Source: Clostridium mobile
GTDB taxonomy: Bacteria > Bacillota > Clostridia > Clostridiales > Clostridiaceae
Direction: 5' to 3'
Assembly (NCBI RefSeq): GCF_018918285.1
Contig: NZ_JAHLQF010000003.1
Coordinates: 62,001 to 126,000 of the forward strand
Length of the DNA stretch: 64,000 nucleotides
In this document: positions 1 to 11,026 of the stretch, piece after piece
Numbering within the stretch: position 1 is the first letter of the stretch
How the letters are laid out: each line of letters starts with the position of its first letter
Translations under genes and position numbers: made by a program
Notes under the pieces: model-generated
The model's database searches: none
What the model saw: only the letters and a program-made list of their open reading frames with translations
Told to the model about the DNA's origin: nothing

Positions 1-669
1 GCATTTGTAATGGTGATAATTGTATTTACAATAATGTTAGCTTATAATATGCAAGCTAAAACAAAGGTTATAAATCAAGAGGAACATATAATATTAATAG
101 ATCCAGGCCATGGAGGAATAGATGGAGGTGCAGTATCACCAAATGGTACTATAGAAAAAGATATAAATTTAAGTATAAGTTTAATGCTAAAAGAGGAACT
201 TCAAAAGCGTGGCTATAAAGTTATTATGACAAGAGAAGAAGATAAGGGACTAAACGGTGAGAAAGGGACAGTAAGAGAAAGGAAAATTGAGGATTTAAAT
301 AATAGGTGTAAAATGAAAAAGGAAAGCAATTGCAGTATGTTTATTAGCATTCATCTAAATATGTTTCCTCAAAGCAAATATTATGGAGCCCAAGTTTGGT
401 ATTCCAGTAATGATAATAGTAAAAAATTGGCCTCATTGATTCAGTCCAATTTTAAGAAGCATCTAGATGAAACTAACAACAGAATGGAAAAACCTGCAAA
501 TAATGATTATAAGATATTACGTGGAGTAGATGAGGTTCCATCTGTAATAGTAGAGTGTGGTTTTTTATCTAATTATGAAGAGGAAAAGAAGCTAAAAGAT
601 AGTAACTATCAATTAAAAATAGCACAAATAATCGCAAATTCCGTCAATGAATATCATAATAATAACTAA
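1..669 (+). CDS. cwlD: N-acetylmuramoyl-L-alanine amidase CwlD, 5' end outside window
   Basis: Zn-dependent amidase_3 that removes the stem peptide from muramic acid. In spore formers CwlD makes muramic-delta-lactam in the spore cortex, which is needed for germination. Visible metal and catalytic motifs are DPGHGG with a following Glu in the TIEKD segment, SIHLN, and VIVECGFLSN with the conserved late Glu. A hydrophobic N-terminal anchor (VIIVFTIMLAY) precedes the catalytic domain. An ATG lies at position 10, but the frame stays open to base 1 (Ala-Phe-Val before the Met) and no ribosome site can be seen, so the true start is probably a few codons outside the window. At about 220 residues it is nearly full length for the family. 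Confidence 0.88.
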   Translation, partial: AFVMVIIVFTIMLAYNMQAKTKVINQEEHIILIDPGHGGIDGGAVSPNGTIEKDINLSISLMLKEELQKRGYKVIMTREEDKGLNGEKGTVRERKIEDLNNRCKMKKESNCSMFISIHLNMFPQSKYYGAQVWYSSNDNSKKLASLIQSNFKKHLDETNNRMEKPANNDYKILRGVDEVPSVIVECGFLSNYEEEKKLKDSNYQLKIAQIIANSVNEYHNNN

Positions 670-712
670 ATAAACAAAAACTTAAAAAAATTTCATCTTT
701 TTTAAAAATATA

Positions 713-741
713 TTGATATTGGACGAAGGTTATGTTATCAT
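713..741 (+). promoter_or_regulatory. Sigma-A type promoter of the GntR/glutamate mutase unit
   Basis: TTGATA at 713-718 and TATCAT at 736-741, separated by 17 bases, lie upstream of the GntR-type gene and just before a perfect inverted repeat. No clear terminator separates the regulator from the glutamate mutase genes, so this may drive both. Confidence 0.55.
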
Positions 742-750
742 TAATTTGGT

Positions 751-768
751 TAATGGATTAGTCCATTA
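751..768. promoter_or_regulatory. Inverted repeat, candidate GntR autoregulatory operator
   Basis: TAATGGA-TTAG-TCCATTA is a perfect 7-base inverted repeat with a 4-base spacer. It lies about 10 bases past the -10 box, around or just after the expected transcription start, where a repressor would block initiation. The position immediately before a GntR-family gene suggests autoregulation; binding is inferred. Confidence 0.5.
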
Positions 769-795
769 GGCAACTTTACTTATAAGCTTTTGGGA

Positions 796-1773
796 GTGAT
801 TTATATTCAGATTTCAATAGATAAAGGAAATAAAGTACCTTTATATTTACAGGTTAAAAAGCAAATAATGGATTTAATCAAAGATGGAGCCTTAAAAGTA
901 GGGTTTAAGATGCCAACAGAGAGAGAGTTATCTGAAAATCTTCAAATAAGCAGAAATACAGTAAGTATGGCTTATAGAGAATTAGAAGGAGAAGGTGTTC
1001 TTAAATCATATCAAGGAAGAGGCACGTTTGTAGCTGAAGAAGTTAAGCTATGGAAAGATGAAGATATTAAAGAGAAAATTAATAAGTTTGTAGATTTAGC
1101 CTTTGAGGAAGCCATTGAATCTGGTATAGATGCAGAAGAATTTATAGAGATGGTAACAGAACGAATAGAGGAAAAAAGAAAATTAATTGATGAAATAAGC
1201 GGGTTATATGTGGAATGTAATATAGAACAATCTAGAATTTTTGCTAAGCAGTTAAAAGAAAGAACTAATATAGACTTTAAACCAGTTACAGTAAACGATT
1301 TAAGATCTATGGAAAAGGAAACTGAAGAATTACTAGAAAAGTGTCAGATTATTATTACAACATTTAACCATGTAAACGAAGTTAGAAGATTTACTAGGAA
1401 TTATAATAAAAAGGTATTAGGTGTTGCTATTACTCCAAACTTAGAAACTATAGTCAGAATCGCAAGATTCCCAATTGGAACTAAGTTTGCTTTTGTCTGT
1501 ATATCAGAAGAGTTTAAGTTTAAAGTTAGAGACGCATTAGAAAAGGCTGGATTATCAAATATAAATATTGAATACACTAATTCAGTTGATAAAGAAGAAT
1601 TAGCCAGAATTATAAAAAATTCTAACGTAATTATAGCTTCACCAGGAAGATATAACGATGTTTACGAATTAGATTATGGGAAAAAAGAAATAATAGATTT
1701 TTTATATAATTTAGACGATGGATCTGTAAAAGCACTAAAATCAAAGTTGCTAGAAATTAAATACTCAAAATAA
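796..1773 (+). CDS. GntR-family transcriptional regulator
   Basis: About 325 residues. The N-terminal winged helix is typical of GntR (VPLYLQVKKQIMDL, then MPTERELSENLQISRNTV with the recognition helix, then the GRGTFV wing). The C-terminal part of about 240 residues is neither a UTRA domain nor an aminotransferase and looks like an alpha/beta ligand-binding fold; I cannot name the ligand. It sits 51 bases before glutamate mutase on the same strand, so glutamate or a methylaspartate-pathway intermediate is a plausible effector. The start is unclear: TTG 790 and GTG 796 lack a good ribosome site, whereas GGGAGTG at 792-798 is well placed for a non-canonical ATT at 805. Confidence 0.82.
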   Translation: MIYIQISIDKGNKVPLYLQVKKQIMDLIKDGALKVGFKMPTERELSENLQISRNTVSMAYRELEGEGVLKSYQGRGTFVAEEVKLWKDEDIKEKINKFVDLAFEEAIESGIDAEEFIEMVTERIEEKRKLIDEISGLYVECNIEQSRIFAKQLKERTNIDFKPVTVNDLRSMEKETEELLEKCQIIITTFNHVNEVRRFTRNYNKKVLGVAITPNLETIVRIARFPIGTKFAFVCISEEFKFKVRDALEKAGLSNINIEYTNSVDKEELARIIKNSNVIIASPGRYNDVYELDYGKKEIIDFLYNLDDGSVKALKSKLLEIKYSK

Positions 1774-1824
1774 GCTTGTGATAAAATATATAATATATAT
1801 TAATTTATCTAGGAGGTTTTAGAG

Positions 1825-2235
1825 ATGGAAAAAAAGACAATTGTCCTTGGAGTAATTGGTTCAGACTGTCATGCAGTTGGTAACAAAATATTAGACCACT
1901 CATTTACAAATGCAGGCTTCAATGTTATTAACATAGGAGTTTTATCATCACAGGAAGACTTTATCAATGCTGCTATAGAAACTAAAGCAGAAGCTATTTT
2001 AGTATCATCCCTATATGGACAGGGAGAAATTGACTGTAAAGGTTTAAGACAGAAATGTGATGAAGCTGGATTAGAAGGAATAATCCTTTATGTAGGTGGA
2101 AACATAGTTGTTGGAAAACAAAACTGGCCAGACGTTGAACAAAGATTCTTAGACATGGGATACAACAGAGTATATGCACCAGGAACAGCGCCAGAAGTTG
2201 GAATTGAACATTTAAAAGAAGATTTTGGACTATAA
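1825..2235 (+). CDS. glmS: Glutamate mutase sigma subunit (methylaspartate mutase S, B12-binding)
   Basis: Small cobalamin-binding component of adenosylcobalamin-dependent glutamate mutase, which rearranges L-glutamate to (2S,3S)-3-methylaspartate. The B12-binding signature D-x-H-x-x-G is present in GSDCHAVG, where the His replaces the lower axial base of cobalamin, and further flavodoxin-fold B12 motifs follow ([13 protein letters not shown]). The 136-residue length is normal. An AGGAGG site precedes the ATG. It heads glmS-glmL-glmE. The symbol clashes with the unrelated glucosamine-6-phosphate synthase glmS at 27581-29407; mutS is also used for this subunit in the older literature. Confidence 0.96.
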   Translation: MEKKTIVLGVIGSDCHAVGNKILDHSFTNAGFNVINIGVLSSQEDFINAAIETKAEAILVSSLYGQGEIDCKGLRQKCDEAGLEGIILYVGGNIVVGKQNWPDVEQRFLDMGYNRVYAPGTAPEVGIEHLKEDFGL

Positions 2236-2280
2236 AAAAATTAAGAGCTGTATTTTGCAGTTGTTTAGGAGTTGATTAAG

Positions 2281-5141
<2,861 letters not shown>

Positions 5142-5171
5142 TATAAAATTCTCTGAATATAAATAGATTGC

Positions 5172-5215
5172 AATCACATTTATTGTTAAATTAATATTCA
5201 ACAATAAATGTGATT
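5172..5215 (+). other. Perfect 16-bp stem-loop between glmE and methylaspartate ammonia-lyase
   Basis: AATCACATTTATTGTT at 5172-5187 is exactly complementary to 5200-5215, with a 12-base loop. The stem is AT-rich and is followed by CATATATG, not a T run, so it is a poor intrinsic terminator. It may be an mRNA-stabilising or processing hairpin that sets the expression ratio of mutase to lyase. Confidence 0.6.
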
Positions 5216-5268
5216 CATATATGTATAATAAATACATTAAATTTTAAAAAAGGGACAGGTGAAAAATT

Positions 5269-6531
5269 ATGAAAATTGTTGACGTTATTTGTAGCGCAGG
5301 CTATACTGGATTCTATTTTGACGACCAGAGAGCAATCAAAAAAGGAGCAGGACATGATGGTTTCGCTTACGTTGGAGAAGCTGTAACAGAAGGATTTACT
5401 CAAGTAAGACAAAAAGGTGAATCAATTTCTGTTCAATTCATTCTTGAAGATGGTCAAGTTGCTCACGGAGATTGTGCAGCTGTTCAATACTCAGGAGCAG
5501 GCGGAAGGGACCCATTATTCTTAGCTGCTGATTTTATACCTGTTATAGAAAAAGAAATAGCTCCAAAATTAATTGGAAGAGAATTAAATAGCTTTAAAGA
5601 ATTAGCTGAAGAATTTGATAAAATGACTATTAATGGTAACAGATTACATACTGCTATCAGATATGGTATAACTCAAGCTATACTTGATGCAGTAGCTAAA
5701 GCTAAGAAAGTTACTATGGCTGAAGTTATAAGAGATGAATACAATGCAGGTGGAGAAATTTCATACATTCCAGTATTCACTCAATCAGGTGATGACAGAT
5801 ATATCAATGCTGACAAGATGATAATCAAAGAAGCAGAAGTATTACCACACGCATTAATCAACAACGTTGAAGAAAAGTTAGGATTAAAGGGAGAAAAACT
5901 TCTTGAATACGTTAAATGGTTAAGAGACAGAATATTAAAATTAAGAGTTAGAGAAGACTACAATCCAATATTCCACATAGACGTTTATGGAACAATTGGA
6001 GCAGCATTTAATGTTGATATAAAAGCTATGGCTGATTATCTTGCAACATTAGAAGAAGCAGCTAAACCATTTGCATTAAGAATCGAAGGACCAATGGACG
6101 TTGAAGAAAGACAAAAACAAATGGAAGCTATGAGAGACTTAAGAGCTGAATTAGACGGAAGAGGAATAAAAGTAGAACTAGTTGCTGACGAATGGTGTAA
6201 CACTGTTGAAGATATTAAATTCTTCACAGATAATAAAGCTGGTCACATGGTTCAAATTAAGACTCCAGACCTTGGTGGAGTTAACAATATAGCAGACGCT
6301 ATAATGTACTGTAAAGCTAACGGAATAGGAGCTTACTGTGGTGGAACTTGTAATGAAACTAATAGATCCGCTGAAGTTACAACTAACATAGCTATGGCTT
6401 GTGGAGCTAAACAAGTTCTTGCAAAACCAGGTATGGGTGTTGACGAAGGATACATGATTGTTAAGAATGAAATGAACAGAGTATTAGCTAGAGTAAACAG
6501 ATCAAAAAAATCTAAATGCTGTTGCTGCTAA
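5269..6531 (+). CDS. mal: Methylaspartate ammonia-lyase
   Basis: Mg2+-dependent enolase-superfamily enzyme that removes ammonia from 3-methylaspartate to give mesaconate, the second step of the pathway. All catalytic positions known from the C. tetanomorphum enzyme are at the same numbers: His194, the Mg ligands Asp238, Glu273 and Asp307, and the base Lys331 (in QIKTPDLGG). The protein has 420 residues, several more than the 413 I recall for that enzyme; the extra is a basic tail ending in four consecutive cysteines (SKKSKCCCC), which is unusual. ATG start with an AGGTG site. The gene is isolated by a stem-loop upstream and a terminator downstream. Confidence 0.97.
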   Translation: MKIVDVICSAGYTGFYFDDQRAIKKGAGHDGFAYVGEAVTEGFTQVRQKGESISVQFILEDGQVAHGDCAAVQYSGAGGRDPLFLAADFIPVIEKEIAPKLIGRELNSFKELAEEFDKMTINGNRLHTAIRYGITQAILDAVAKAKKVTMAEVIRDEYNAGGEISYIPVFTQSGDDRYINADKMIIKEAEVLPHALINNVEEKLGLKGEKLLEYVKWLRDRILKLRVREDYNPIFHIDVYGTIGAAFNVDIKAMADYLATLEEAAKPFALRIEGPMDVEERQKQMEAMRDLRAELDGRGIKVELVADEWCNTVEDIKFFTDNKAGHMVQIKTPDLGGVNNIADAIMYCKANGIGAYCGGTCNETNRSAEVTTNIAMACGAKQVLAKPGMGVDEGYMIVKNEMNRVLARVNRSKKSKCCCC

Positions 6532-6554
6532 TAATTAGTTTGGTATAAACTTTG

Positions 6555-6592
6555 AAAAGGCGGTTTAATTTATAAACTGCCTTTTCCACTAT
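6555..6592 (+). terminator. Intrinsic terminator-like hairpin after methylaspartate ammonia-lyase
   Basis: AAAAGGCGGTTT (6555-6566) pairs with AAACTGCCTTTT (6574-6585) through 12 pairs with one G-T. The A-tract and T-tract ends make it able to work in both directions. It probably reduces, rather than stops, transcription into the mesaconase genes. Confidence 0.65.
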
Positions 6593-6650
6593 AATTACTT
6601 AATTATCAAAATTATGAAGGGAGGTATTTATCTCACAAGTCAGGAGTAAG

Positions 6651-7520
6651 GTGACTTGTAAGGTAAATAATGAGTCTATGAAAGAAGTACATGTTTCAGA
6701 TATAACAAAGTCAATAAGAGAACTATGTATAGAAGCGAACTATAGACTACCAGCTGACGTTAAAACTAAATTAGAAGAATACACAAACAAAGAAAACTGG
6801 GGAATGGCTAAAGGCATAATGGAAAAAATATTAGTTAACGTTGATATATCCGATAAAGAAGATATGCCAGCATGTCAGGATACAGGAGTAGCATGTGTGT
6901 TTGTTGAAATGGGACAGGACGTTCATGTTGTTGGTGGAAACCTTGAAGATGCAATTAATGAAGGTGTAAGACAGGGTTACGCAGACGGATATTTAAGAAA
7001 GTCTGTTGTTGGAGATCCAATAGAAAGAGTAAATACTAAAGATAATACTCCAGCTATAATATACTATGACATAGTACCAGGAGATAAATTAAAAATAACT
7101 GTTGCTCCAAAAGGATTCGGTTCAGAAAATATGAGCCAGTTAAAAATGTTAAAACCAGCTGATGGATTACAAGGTGTTAAAGACTTCGTTTTAAAGGTTG
7201 TAAAAGATGCTGGTCCTAACCCATGTCCACCAATAGTCGTTGGAGTTGGTATAGGAGGAACTTTTGATAAGTCAGCTAATTTAGCAAAGAAAGCATTAAT
7301 GAGATCATTAGATGAGAGAAATTCTAACCCATTCTATGCAGAACTAGAAGCAGAATTATTAGAAATGATAAACGCAACAGGAATAGGACCACAGGGATTC
7401 GGAGGTCTTACTACAGCATTAGCTGTAAATATTGAGACATATGCTACTCATATAGCAGGACTTCCAGTAGCTGTTAATATTAACTGTCACGTTACTAGAC
7501 ATAAGAGTGTAGAATTTTAG
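6651..7520 (+). CDS. Mesaconase (mesaconate hydratase) alpha subunit, class I fumarase-type
   Basis: Fe-S hydro-lyase alpha subunit of about 280 residues, homologous to the N-terminal half of class I fumarase. In this operon it should hydrate mesaconate to (S)-citramalate. The three cluster cysteines expected for the family are visible in MPACQDTG, PNPCPP and NINCHVTR. The start is uncertain: GTG 6651 has AGGAG only 4 bases away, ATG 6678 gives the usual family N-terminus (MKEVHVSDI) but has no good site, and a strong AAGGGAGG (6617-6624) precedes an in-frame ATC at 6630. Fumarase or L-tartrate dehydratase activity is possible, but the flanking pathway genes argue for mesaconase. Confidence 0.9.
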   Translation: MTCKVNNESMKEVHVSDITKSIRELCIEANYRLPADVKTKLEEYTNKENWGMAKGIMEKILVNVDISDKEDMPACQDTGVACVFVEMGQDVHVVGGNLEDAINEGVRQGYADGYLRKSVVGDPIERVNTKDNTPAIIYYDIVPGDKLKITVAPKGFGSENMSQLKMLKPADGLQGVKDFVLKVVKDAGPNPCPPIVVGVGIGGTFDKSANLAKKALMRSLDERNSNPFYAELEAELLEMINATGIGPQGFGGLTTALAVNIETYATHIAGLPVAVNINCHVTRHKSVEF

Positions 7521-7534
7521 GGGGGTGCCATGTA

Positions 7535-8092
7535 ATGGAAAAAAGAATTACTACTCCATTAACTGCTGAAAAAGTTAAAGATTTAAAAGCAGGAGATTCA
7601 GTATTACTATCAGGAGTTATATATACATCAAGAGATGCTGGTCATAAAAGATTAGTTGATTTATTGGATAAGGGAGAAGAACTTCCAGTAGATTTAAAAG
7701 ATCAAATAATATATTATGTTGGACCATCACCAGCTAAGCCAGGCCAGCCAATAGGATCAGCAGGCCCAACTACAAGCTATAGAATGGATCCATATGCTCC
7801 AAGACTTCTTGATGTCGGATTAAAAGGAATGATAGGAAAAGGCTTAAGATCAAAAGAAGTTATAGATGCAATAAAGAGAAACACAGGTGTTTACTTTGCT
7901 GCAATCGGTGGAGCTGCTGCTTTAATGGGAAAATCCGTTAAGAAAGCTGAAATAGTTTGCTATGAAGATCTAGGAGCTGAAGCTTTAAGAAGATTAGAAG
8001 TTGAAGACCTACCAGTAGTTGTTGTTATAGATTCAGAAGGAAACAACTTATATGAAATTGGTCAAAAACAATATTTAGATAGTTTAAAGTAA
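7535..8092 (+). CDS. Mesaconase (mesaconate hydratase) beta subunit
   Basis: 185-residue beta subunit corresponding to the C-terminal half of class I fumarase, forming the heterodimer with the preceding alpha subunit. Family hallmarks are LLSGVIYTSRDAGHKR near the start, the substrate-carboxylate loop GPTTSYRMDPYAP, and FAAIGGAAALMG. It starts 14 bases after the alpha subunit, with GGGGGTG as ribosome site. A hairpin follows before citD. Confidence 0.92.
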   Translation: MEKRITTPLTAEKVKDLKAGDSVLLSGVIYTSRDAGHKRLVDLLDKGEELPVDLKDQIIYYVGPSPAKPGQPIGSAGPTTSYRMDPYAPRLLDVGLKGMIGKGLRSKEVIDAIKRNTGVYFAAIGGAAALMGKSVKKAEIVCYEDLGAEALRRLEVEDLPVVVVIDSEGNNLYEIGQKQYLDSLK

Positions 8093-8117
8093 TAACTTAT
8101 AGTAAATATTAATAATT

Positions 8118-8146
8118 GAAACTGAAGATACCTATCTTCAGTTTTC
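8118..8146 (+). terminator. Hairpin between mesaconase and the lyase genes
   Basis: AAACTGAAGATA (119-130 of this kilobase) and TATCTTCAGTTT form a palindrome whose centre must open to make the loop. A short T run follows. It is likely a weak terminator or attenuator between the hydratase and lyase segments. Confidence 0.55.
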
Positions 8147-8176
8147 AGTTGTTGATTACGGAAAGGAAGGTTAAAG

Positions 8177-8440
8177 ATGAAAGTTAATAAAATAGCTAAA
8201 GCTGGAACTCTAGAATCAAATGACATACTTATCATGGTAATGCCAAAAGATGAACCAGGAGTAGAGTTAGAACTTGAAAGTATCGTTATGAAACAATTTG
8301 GAGCTCAAATAAAGAAAGTATTATTAGAAAGTGCAAAAGAATTAGAACTTGATGGAGTAAAAATTCAAGCGCAGGATAAAGGAGCTCTTGACTATACTAT
8401 AAAAGCAAGATTAGAAACAGCTGTTAAAAGAGCACAATAA
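8177..8440 (+). CDS. citD: Citramalate/citrate lyase acyl carrier protein (gamma subunit)
   Basis: 87-residue acyl carrier protein of the citrate-lyase family. Ser14 (AGTLESND) is the attachment site of the 2'-(5''-triphosphoribosyl)-3'-dephospho-CoA prosthetic group, whose acetyl thioester is exchanged for the substrate acid. The length and sequence fit CitD. Placed directly after mesaconase, its substrate is more likely citramalate than citrate; sequence alone does not separate the two. Confidence 0.94.
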   Translation: MKVNKIAKAGTLESNDILIMVMPKDEPGVELELESIVMKQFGAQIKKVLLESAKELELDGVKIQAQDKGALDYTIKARLETAVKRAQ

Positions 8441-8467
8441 TAATGTAAGATTGAGGTGAGATTATCC

Positions 8468-9343
8468 ATGAAAAAGTTAAGAAGAACTATGCTATTTATG
8501 CCTGGTAACAATCCAGGAATGCTTCAAAATGCACCAATACTTGGAGCAGACGCTGTAATACTAGACTTGGAGGATGCTGTTAGTTTAACAGAAAAAGATG
8601 CTGCAAGAACATTAGTTAGCGGCGCTATAAAAAATATAGACTATTCACAAGTAGAATTAGTTGTAAGAATTAATCCACTAGATACTGAATTTGGACCAAC
8701 AGACTTAGAAACAATAGCTAGAGTTAAGCCTGATACAATATTAGTACCAAAAGCTACAAAAGAACAAATGCAAGAAGCAAATGAAATAATAACAAAAGTT
8801 GAAGAAGAAGAAGGATTTGAAAAAGGAAGTATAAAACTATTTGGACTTATTGAGACAGCTTATGGATTAGAAACTGTTTATGATGTTGCAACATCAACAG
8901 ATAGATTAGTTGGATTACTTCTAGGTGCAGAAGATTTAACTTCTGATTTTGGAATAAAGAGAACTAAAGAGAGTGACGAAATTTACTATGCTAGATGCAG
9001 ATTTGCGGCAGCTTGCAGAGCAGCTAGAATAGATGCTATAGATACACCATTTACTGATACAAATGATTATGAAGGATTAAGACTAGATACAATGAAAGCT
9101 AAGAAAATAGGATTTACAGGAAAAGCTTCCATAAATCCTAGACAGGTTGAAACTATTCACTCAGTATATAATCCAACTGAAAATGAGATTAAATATGCTA
9201 TTAGAGTGCTTGAAGCGAGAGATGAAGCTTTTGCTAAAGGAATAGGAGTATTCTCTTTAGATGGAAAAATGATTGATGCTCCTGTAATCAACAGAGCTAT
9301 AACAACTGTTGATTTAGCTAAAAACTTAGGACTTATTAAATAG
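8468..9343 (+). CDS. citE: Citramalate/citrate lyase beta subunit (acyl-ACP lyase)
   Basis: 291-residue TIM-barrel lyase (HpcH/HpaI-CitE family). It cleaves the acyl-ACP intermediate: citramalyl-ACP to pyruvate and acetyl-ACP, or citryl-ACP to oxaloacetate and acetyl-ACP. Motifs seen are RRTMLFMPGNNPGM, DAVILDLEDAV with the metal-site acidic residues, LVVRINP, and GLIETAYGLE. ATG 8468 is preceded by GAGGTGAG 7 bases away; the GTG at 8456 lies inside that site and is rejected. Confidence 0.94.
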   Translation: MKKLRRTMLFMPGNNPGMLQNAPILGADAVILDLEDAVSLTEKDAARTLVSGAIKNIDYSQVELVVRINPLDTEFGPTDLETIARVKPDTILVPKATKEQMQEANEIITKVEEEEGFEKGSIKLFGLIETAYGLETVYDVATSTDRLVGLLLGAEDLTSDFGIKRTKESDEIYYARCRFAAACRAARIDAIDTPFTDTNDYEGLRLDTMKAKKIGFTGKASINPRQVETIHSVYNPTENEIKYAIRVLEARDEAFAKGIGVFSLDGKMIDAPVINRAITTVDLAKNLGLIK

Positions 9344-9383
9344 TCAGTAATTGTAAATTAAATTTATAAAGCGAGGGATTAGG

Positions 9384-10925
9384 ATGAAAAACATTCTTGG
9401 CAGAGAAATACCAGAAGTTATAGAAGGCTACGGTAAAGTAAAGCCATTTGAAGGCGCTTTTGCTAATTGTGGCATAGCAGAAAAAAAATCCGTTAAGGTT
9501 AAAAGTGTAATACCAGGAGATAACAAGGTATTAGCAAATATAGAAGAAGCTTTAGATAAAGTAGAATTAAAAGATGGAATGACAATTTCTTTCCATCACC
9601 ATTTAAGAAATGGTGACTATGTATTAAACATGGTTATGGAAGCAATAGCTAAAAAGGGGATAAAAGATATTACAATTGCAGCAAGCTCTATATTCCCAAT
9701 CCATGAACCACTTGTGGAATACATGAAAAAAGGAATAGTTACAGGTATATATGCAAACTATATGTCTGGTCCAGTAGCTGAAGCAATTTCAAAAGGAGCG
9801 TTAAAAAGACCAGCAGTTATGATGACTCATGGTGGAAGACCAAGAGCCATCGAAAGCGGAGATCTTCACATTGATGTTGCTTTTGTTGCAGCTCCAACAG
9901 CTGATACATACGGAAACTTAAATGGAACAGAAGGAAAATCCGCATGTGGTGCACTAGGATATGCAGAATCTGACGCTGAATATGCAGATAAGGTTGTAGC
10001 CATCACTGATAATTTAGTACCATATCCAGCTTCACCAATACAAATCACCCAAATTTTTGTTGACTATGTTGTAGAAGTTGATTCCATAGGGAATCCAGCT
10101 GGAATAGTTTCAGGAACAACAAGAATAACAAAAGATCCAGTAGGATTAAAGATAGCTAAAATGGCTACTGAAGTAATTGAAGCTTCAGGATTAATAAAAG
10201 ACGGATTATCTTTCCAGACAGGAGCAGGTGGAACATCACTTGCTGTTGCAGCTGAATTAAAAGAAATAATGAAAGCAAAAGGTGTTGTAGGAAGCTTTGC
10301 TGCAGGTGGAGTAACTGGATACATCGTTGATATGTTTGAAGAAGGATTATTCAGAGCTATATTTGACGTACAGTGCTTTGACCTTCAGGCGGCAGAATCA
10401 TTCAAAAAGAACCCTGCACATATGGCAATGTCATCTTCCATGTATGGTAACCCACACAATAAAGGAGCAGTTGTAAATAACCTTGATGTTATGATACTTG
10501 GTGCTACAGAAATAGATACCAACTTCAACGTTAACGTAACAACTGGTTCTGATGGTGTTATCATGGGTGGTTCCGGTGGACACAGTGATACAGCGGCAGG
10601 ATCAAAACTTGCAATAATTGTTACTAACCTTGTGAAAGCAAGATTACCAATCATAAAGGATAGAGTAACTACAGTTACTACTCCAGGTGAAAGTATAGAC
10701 GTATTAGTAACTGAAAGAGGTATAGCTGTTAACCCAAGAAGAACAGATTTAATTGAAAAATTAAAAGAAACAAATCTTCCTGTATACACAATAGAAGAAT
10801 TAAAAGCTATAGCTGAAAAAATGACAGGAAAGCCAGAAGCGATAGAAGTATCAGATGAAATTGTTGCAGTAGTTGAATATAGAGATGGTACTGTAATTGA
10901 CGTTGTAAAGAAAGCATTAGAATAA
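9384..10925 (+). CDS. citF: Citramalate/citrate lyase alpha subunit (ACP transferase)
   Basis: 513-residue CoA-transferase-like subunit that swaps the acetyl group on the acyl carrier protein for the substrate acid, regenerating acetate. Family segments include TISFHHHLRNGDYV, MTHGGRPRAIESG, SFQTGAGGTSLAVA and MGGSGGHSDTA. GCGAGGG ribosome site and ATG start. It completes citD-citE-citF, and a strong terminator follows, so the activation genes downstream form a separate unit. Confidence 0.95.
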   Translation: MKNILGREIPEVIEGYGKVKPFEGAFANCGIAEKKSVKVKSVIPGDNKVLANIEEALDKVELKDGMTISFHHHLRNGDYVLNMVMEAIAKKGIKDITIAASSIFPIHEPLVEYMKKGIVTGIYANYMSGPVAEAISKGALKRPAVMMTHGGRPRAIESGDLHIDVAFVAAPTADTYGNLNGTEGKSACGALGYAESDAEYADKVVAITDNLVPYPASPIQITQIFVDYVVEVDSIGNPAGIVSGTTRITKDPVGLKIAKMATEVIEASGLIKDGLSFQTGAGGTSLAVAAELKEIMKAKGVVGSFAAGGVTGYIVDMFEEGLFRAIFDVQCFDLQAAESFKKNPAHMAMSSSMYGNPHNKGAVVNNLDVMILGATEIDTNFNVNVTTGSDGVIMGGSGGHSDTAAGSKLAIIVTNLVKARLPIIKDRVTTVTTPGESIDVLVTERGIAVNPRRTDLIEKLKETNLPVYTIEELKAIAEKMTGKPEAIEVSDEIVAVVEYRDGTVIDVVKKALE

Positions 10926-10932
10926 TATAAAT

Positions 10933-10974
10933 AAAAATATGGACTGTTTATTCATTACAGTCCATATTTTTTAT
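10933..10974 (+). terminator. Intrinsic terminator after citF
   Basis: Perfect 15-bp stem, AAAAATATGGACTGT (10933-10947) with 10957-10971, a 9-base loop and a T run. It ends the structural lyase genes. A TATAAT at 10990-10995 just downstream may be the -10 box of the citC-citX-citG unit. Confidence 0.85.
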
Positions 10975-11026
10975 TTAAATATAATGGGTTATAATAAAGT
11001 ATAGTATAAAAAAGAAGGTGAATAGT

